Shown here: positions 6,892 through 9,045 of the stretch, piece after piece
Layout: every line of letters begins with the position of its first letter
Numbering within the stretch: position 1 is the stretch's first letter
Source: Helicobacteraceae bacterium UBA6016
GTDB lineage: Bacteria > Campylobacterota > Campylobacteria > Campylobacterales > UBA6016
Length of the DNA: 9,045 bases
Assembly (NCBI GenBank): GCA_002428055.1
Contig: DIZY01000094.1
Location: 185-9,229, forward strand
Direction of reading: 5' to 3'
Program-made: the position numbers and the translations under genes
Notes under the pieces: generated by a model
The model's database searches: none
Seen by the model: the letters and a program-made list of their open reading frames with translations, nothing else
What the model was told of the DNA's origin: nothing

Positions 6892-6915
6892 TAGACGGGT
6901 CTTAAAGCCCGTCTA
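6892..6915. terminator. Hairpin between convergent pstS and HD-GYP genes
   Basis: TAGACGGG (6892-6899) pairs perfectly with CCCGTCTA (6908-6915) around an 8-base loop; one further G-U pair can close the loop to 6 bases. It lies 6 bases after the pstS stop and 11 bases beyond the HD-GYP stop, so it can serve both directions. The plus-strand tail is pyrimidine-rich but lacks an uninterrupted T run, and the minus side has none, so efficiency is uncertain. Confidence 0.65.
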
Positions 6916-6926
6916 CTTCGCTCTTT

Positions 6927-7949
6927 CTACTCCCAGCACTCACTACCTTTTTTTTCGACAACTCTAACGCATGCATCTACAACCTTTGGATCAAAAAGTA
7001 TTCCGCTGTTTGCCTTGATTTCCGCTATTGCGGCCTCCATTCCTAGTCCTGCTCTATATGGACGGTGTGAAGCCATCGCTTCAACTACATCGGCAACGCA
7101 TACGATGCGAGCATCAAGCAGTATCTCCTCGCCCTTAAGCCCGTTTGGGTATCCGCTTCCATCCCATTTTTCGTGATGCTCTAAAACTATTTGGCTGATA
7201 GGCCACGGAAAATCAATATTTCCGACAACTTCAAACCCTGTGATAGGATGTTTTTTGATAAGCTCAAATTCCGTTTTGTCTAGCTTGCCCGGTCTTGTCA
7301 GTATCTCTGCCGGAATGTGGATTTTTCCTATATCGTGAATCAAAGCGGCTAATCGTATCCCTTGAATTTGCTCTTTAGGGACTCCAAGCTCTTCGGCGAT
7401 AGCGACCGAGAGCATAGAGACTCGTTTTTGGTGTCCGTCGGTATAGGGGTCTCTCATCTCAATGGCGCGCGCCAAGGTTGCTATCATCTGCTCTAGCAGG
7501 CTCATCATCTGCTTTTGACCGCTTTCAATCGCTTTTTGCTGAAAATGCACCCTTGTGCTTTTGTATATTGCGGCAAATAGCTCATCGGTATTTACCGGCT
7601 TTTTTATATAGCTATCTATACCTATATCGATAGCTCTCAAAAAATAGTCCGTCTCATTAAAAGCCGTCACGACAATCACAGGAATATCCTCTGTTATCTC
7701 TTTTATCTGTCTTGCCATCTCGAGACCGTCCATAGCCGGCATTCGCACATCGGTTACTATGATGTCGTAGTGTCCCGCTTTGAATTTATCAAGCCCCTCT
7801 TGTCCGTTTGCGGCCGTGTCGACTTGTGCAAAACGCCTTCGTAAAAAACGACCGATGCCTTCTCTCACATCATCTTCATCTTCGACATAGAGTACGACAA
7901 GCGATTTCATTAGTTCCATATTTACTTCGGTTTTAGCTTCTTGATTCAC
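6927..7949 (-). CDS. REC-HD-GYP response regulator, predicted c-di-GMP phosphodiesterase
   Basis: This 340-residue cytoplasmic protein should hydrolyse the second messenger c-di-GMP under control of a phosphorelay, affecting motility or attachment. The receiver domain (about 16-132) has E23/D24, phosphoacceptor D67 in IIVTDVRMP, T95 and K117 in IKKP. A linker helix (135-160) leads to a complete HD-GYP domain: H173, the HD pair in LIHDIGKIHIP (H205, D206), H235 in KKHPITG, HH at 258-259, and the GYP loop WDGSGYPNGLKG (262-273). All metal-ligand residues I can recognise are present, so it looks active. The start is GTG at 7949, supported by AGAAGGA 6 bases before it; ATGs at residues 11 and 14 would leave the receiver intact but lack as good a site. 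No partner kinase is adjacent. Upstream lies a transposase remnant, so its promoter may have been replaced or lie inside that scar. Confidence 0.92.
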   Translation of the reverse strand: MNQEAKTEVNMELMKSLVVLYVEDEDDVREGIGRFLRRRFAQVDTAANGQEGLDKFKAGHYDIIVTDVRMPAMDGLEMARQIKEITEDIPVIVVTAFNETDYFLRAIDIGIDSYIKKPVNTDELFAAIYKSTRVHFQQKAIESGQKQMMSLLEQMIATLARAIEMRDPYTDGHQKRVSMLSVAIAEELGVPKEQIQGIRLAALIHDIGKIHIPAEILTRPGKLDKTEFELIKKHPITGFEVVGNIDFPWPISQIVLEHHEKWDGSGYPNGLKGEEILLDARIVCVADVVEAMASHRPYRAGLGMEAAIAEIKANSGILFDPKVVDACVRVVEKKGSECWE

Positions 7950-7955
7950 TTTTAT

Positions 7956-7962
7956 TCCTTCT
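7956..7962 (-). promoter_or_regulatory. Ribosome binding site fixing the GTG start of the HD-GYP gene
   Basis: AGAAGGA on the minus strand stands 6 bases before GTG (7949-7947). It directly touches the edge of the transposase remnant, so the junction lies about 13-17 bases upstream of the start codon. I see no clear promoter in the next 100 bases on the minus strand. Confidence 0.7.
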
Positions 7963-7965
7963 CTT

Positions 7966-8168
7966 TGGTCGATAGACTTTATGTCGATTCACTTACAAGC
8001 GGCAGAAGATTTTGCACATTTAATGTAATTGATGATTTTAATAGAGAGGCTCTTGTAATAGATATAGATACATCGCTTCCCTCATCAAGAGTGGTTCAAA
8101 CACTAAGGAGTTTACACGAAGATGCCTTGGAAAGGATGGCAAATGCTGGTCCACACCACCACAATTAG
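7966..8168 (+). pseudogene. IS3-family transposase (OrfB integrase core) remnant
   Basis: This is a decayed piece of a DDE transposase from an IS3-type element. In one frame the bases 7966-7986 give WSIDFMS, the start of the rve catalytic core with its first catalytic Asp. From 7986 the next frame continues with DSLTSGRRF, then CTFNVIDDFNREALVIDIDT and SLPSSRVVQTL, a well-known stretch of IS3 OrfB proteins. One missing base near 7986 therefore explains the frame change. After about 8115 the similarity fades; NAGPH near 8142-8155 may be a degenerate DNGPE (second Asp) or the joint of an internal deletion. The frame ends at 8168. OrfA, the N-terminal part of OrfB and the terminal inverted repeats are not recognisable, so the element is immobile. 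Both edges are approximate. Confidence 0.8.
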
Positions 8169-8228
8169 GTATGCACAGTATATAACATATTTATTTTTTT
8201 GTATTTGCCTGCCGCTTTGAGCCCAATA

Positions 8229-8244
8229 GTTACAGTGTAGTAAC
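8229..8244. repeat. Pho-box-like palindrome upstream of glgP
   Basis: GTTAC (8229-8233) and GTAAC (8240-8244) are perfect inverted copies separated by AGTGTA. Because of the 11-base spacing, TAGTTAC-AGTG-TAGTAAC on the plus strand and TTGTTAC-TACA-CTGTAAC on the minus strand both resemble the 7+4+7 boxes at pstS and phoU. An AATTAT hexamer begins exactly 10 bases after it on the plus strand (8255-8260). It could equally be a site for an unrelated dimeric regulator. Confidence 0.35.
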
Positions 8245-8280
8245 AATTTTTGGTAATTATTAGCCATAATTGTCTTTTAA

Positions 8281-8286
8281 TATAAC
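8281..8286 (+). promoter_or_regulatory. Candidate -10 element for glgP
   Basis: TATAAC is one base from TATAAT and follows CTTTTAA, a T-rich lead common in this phylum. Transcription would begin near 8293, giving a leader of about 55 bases. No -35 is apparent. It competes with the AATTAT hexamer at 8255-8260. Confidence 0.4.
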
Positions 8287-8335
8287 GATGTGTAAACTCG
8301 TTTGAAAGAGAGTTTGAATTTCTCAATTTTAATCC

Positions 8336-8340
8336 AAAGG
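8336..8340 (+). promoter_or_regulatory. Ribosome binding site fixing the TTG start of glgP
   Basis: AAAGG lies 7 bases before TTG at 8348. An in-frame TAA at 8330-8332 leaves TTG as the only usual start codon upstream of the conserved N-terminal motif. Confidence 0.65.
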
Positions 8341-8347
8341 CGTACAG

Positions 8348-9045
8348 TTGGAAAATATACATAATCCTAGCATAGATCCAAAATATTCAAAAAAAGTAGC
8401 TTACTTCTCTATGGAGTTTGCAATACATCAAGCTCTTAAGATATATTCGGGAGGTCTTGGATTTTTGGCCGGCTCGCATATGCGAAGCGCACATGACCTA
8501 AGACAAAATGTAGTTGGAATCGGAATACTTTGGAGCTTTGGATATTATGATCAATCCAGAAATGAAGATAATACAATGAGTGTCGTCTATAGACGAAAGG
8601 CGTATTCCTTTATAGAGGAGACGGGAATTATTGTCAAGGTGCGCATAAGCGGTGCAGATGTATTCGTGAAGGCATACTTACTGAAGCCTGAAATATTCGG
8701 CACCGTGCCTATCTATCTTTTGACTACGGATATTCCGGAAAATGATTATTTGGGCAGAACTATCACTCACAAGCTCTACGAGGCGCACGAGGAGACTAGA
8801 ATAGCTCAAGAAATAGTGCTCGGCATAGGCGGCGCAAAAGTACTCGAAGAGGCAAATATAGAGCCGGAGATATTCCATCTAAACGAAGGGCACGCTCTGC
8901 CGGTAGCTTTCCACCTATACTCAAGGTTCGGTTCGATAGAAGAGGTCAAAAAGAGAATGGTGTTTACGACTCATACACCGGAAGCCGCCGGAAATGAAGA
9001 GCCTGATTGTAATCTACTTCATAGAATGGGCTTTTTCAACGGTAA
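8348..9045 (+). CDS. glgP: Alpha-glucan (glycogen) phosphorylase, N-terminal part
   Basis: This GT35-family enzyme releases glucose-1-phosphate from the ends of alpha-1,4-glucans using inorganic phosphate and pyridoxal phosphate. The window shows the first 232 codons and runs out in frame. Characteristic motifs of the compact bacterial/archaeal type are present: VAYFSMEFAI (17-26), IYSGGLGFLAG (32-42), NEGHA (179-183) and FTTHTPEAAGNEE (206-218). The pyridoxal-phosphate lysine and catalytic C-terminal domain lie beyond the window. The start is TTG with AAAGG 7 bases before it; no ATG precedes the first motif. Many relatives have AGDH where this protein has AGSH (41-44), possibly a branch feature. 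Family-level function is secure; preference for glycogen over maltodextrin is not decided by sequence. The promoter region borders a transposase scar. Confidence 0.9.
   Translation, partial: MENIHNPSIDPKYSKKVAYFSMEFAIHQALKIYSGGLGFLAGSHMRSAHDLRQNVVGIGILWSFGYYDQSRNEDNTMSVVYRRKAYSFIEETGIIVKVRISGADVFVKAYLLKPEIFGTVPIYLLTTDIPENDYLGRTITHKLYEAHEETRIAQEIVLGIGGAKVLEEANIEPEIFHLNEGHALPVAFHLYSRFGSIEEVKKRMVFTTHTPEAAGNEEPDCNLLHRMGFFNG

Larger units (their letters stand above)
8169..8347. other. AT-rich gap between the transposase remnant and glgP
   Basis: These 179 bases hold no convincing gene. Visible structure is a palindrome GTTAC-AGTGTA-GTAAC (8229-8244), a TATAAC hexamer at 8281-8286 after a T-rich run, and a small inverted repeat AAACTC (8294-8299) / GAGTTT (8310-8315). 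It presumably carries the glgP promoter. Bases 8190-8208, rich in T, might be residual element end sequence, but no terminal repeat was found. Confidence 0.5.

Noticed and set aside
7941..8168. Open frame of 75 codons as an intact small protein
   Set aside because: Its first codons overlap the HD-GYP start region, and the core is a frame-shifted IS3 transposase fragment.
8165..8362. Minus-strand 65-residue frame in the gap before glgP
   Set aside because: AT-rich, no recognised motif, no convincing ribosome site, and it overlaps the glgP start region.
8678..8878. Minus-strand 66-residue frame inside glgP
   Set aside because: Antisense to a clearly conserved enzyme segment, with no domain resemblance.
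1..9045. CRISPR array, tRNA or rRNA genes, toxin-antitoxin or phage-defence systems
   Set aside because: No regularly spaced repeats, no cloverleaf or rRNA-like sequence, and no protein with such domains was found on either strand.
1..9045. A previously undescribed multi-gene system
   Set aside because: Every substantial open frame matches a well-known family; the unusual points are in regulation and gene order only.

Overview
The window reads as chromosomal DNA of a Campylobacterota (Epsilonproteobacteria) bacterium, most like the free-living Sulfurimonas/Sulfuricurvum group. This is inferred from AT-rich composition with long A and T runs, tightly packed overlapping genes, T-rich tracts before -10 boxes, and the style of the signalling proteins. 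No species can be fixed from the sequence alone.

Layout. (1) 1-2985, plus strand: the 3' part of a CrtI/CrtISO-type FAD-dependent oxidoreductase gene, then a LytS-type membrane histidine kinase and a LytTR-type response regulator. Each gene overlaps the next by 13-20 bases, so this is one operon. (2) 2987-5727, minus strand: phoU, phoB-type regulator, phoR-type kinase, in that transcription order, packed with a 3-base gap and a 7-base overlap. Its 3' end meets the LytTR gene tail to tail with one base between the stop codons. (3) 5728-5886: a divergent promoter region. Each direction has an 18-base Pho-box-like direct repeat (7+4+7) ending exactly 10 bases before a plausible -10 box. (4) 5887-6885, plus: pstS, the periplasmic phosphate-binding protein, closed by a hairpin and not followed by pstCAB. 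(5) 6927-7949, minus: a REC-HD-GYP protein, a predicted response-regulated c-di-GMP phosphodiesterase with a GTG start. (6) 7966-8168: a decayed IS3-family transposase fragment with a visible one-base frameshift, abutting the ribosome binding site of the HD-GYP gene. (7) 8348-9045, plus: the 5' part of an alpha-glucan (glycogen) phosphorylase gene with a TTG start, cut by the window end.

How they fit together. The centre is a phosphate-starvation module: PstS captures phosphate, PhoR/PhoU sense transporter state, and PhoB probably activates both pstS and its own operon through the divergent Pho boxes. The LytS/LytTR pair and the HD-GYP protein are separate signalling units whose inputs cannot be read from sequence. 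Glycogen phosphorylase consumes phosphate, and a Pho-box-like palindrome lies before it, but that link is weak.

I found no previously undescribed system. The best observations are the divergent Pho-box architecture, the isolation of pstS from pstCAB, and the transposase scar against the HD-GYP gene.
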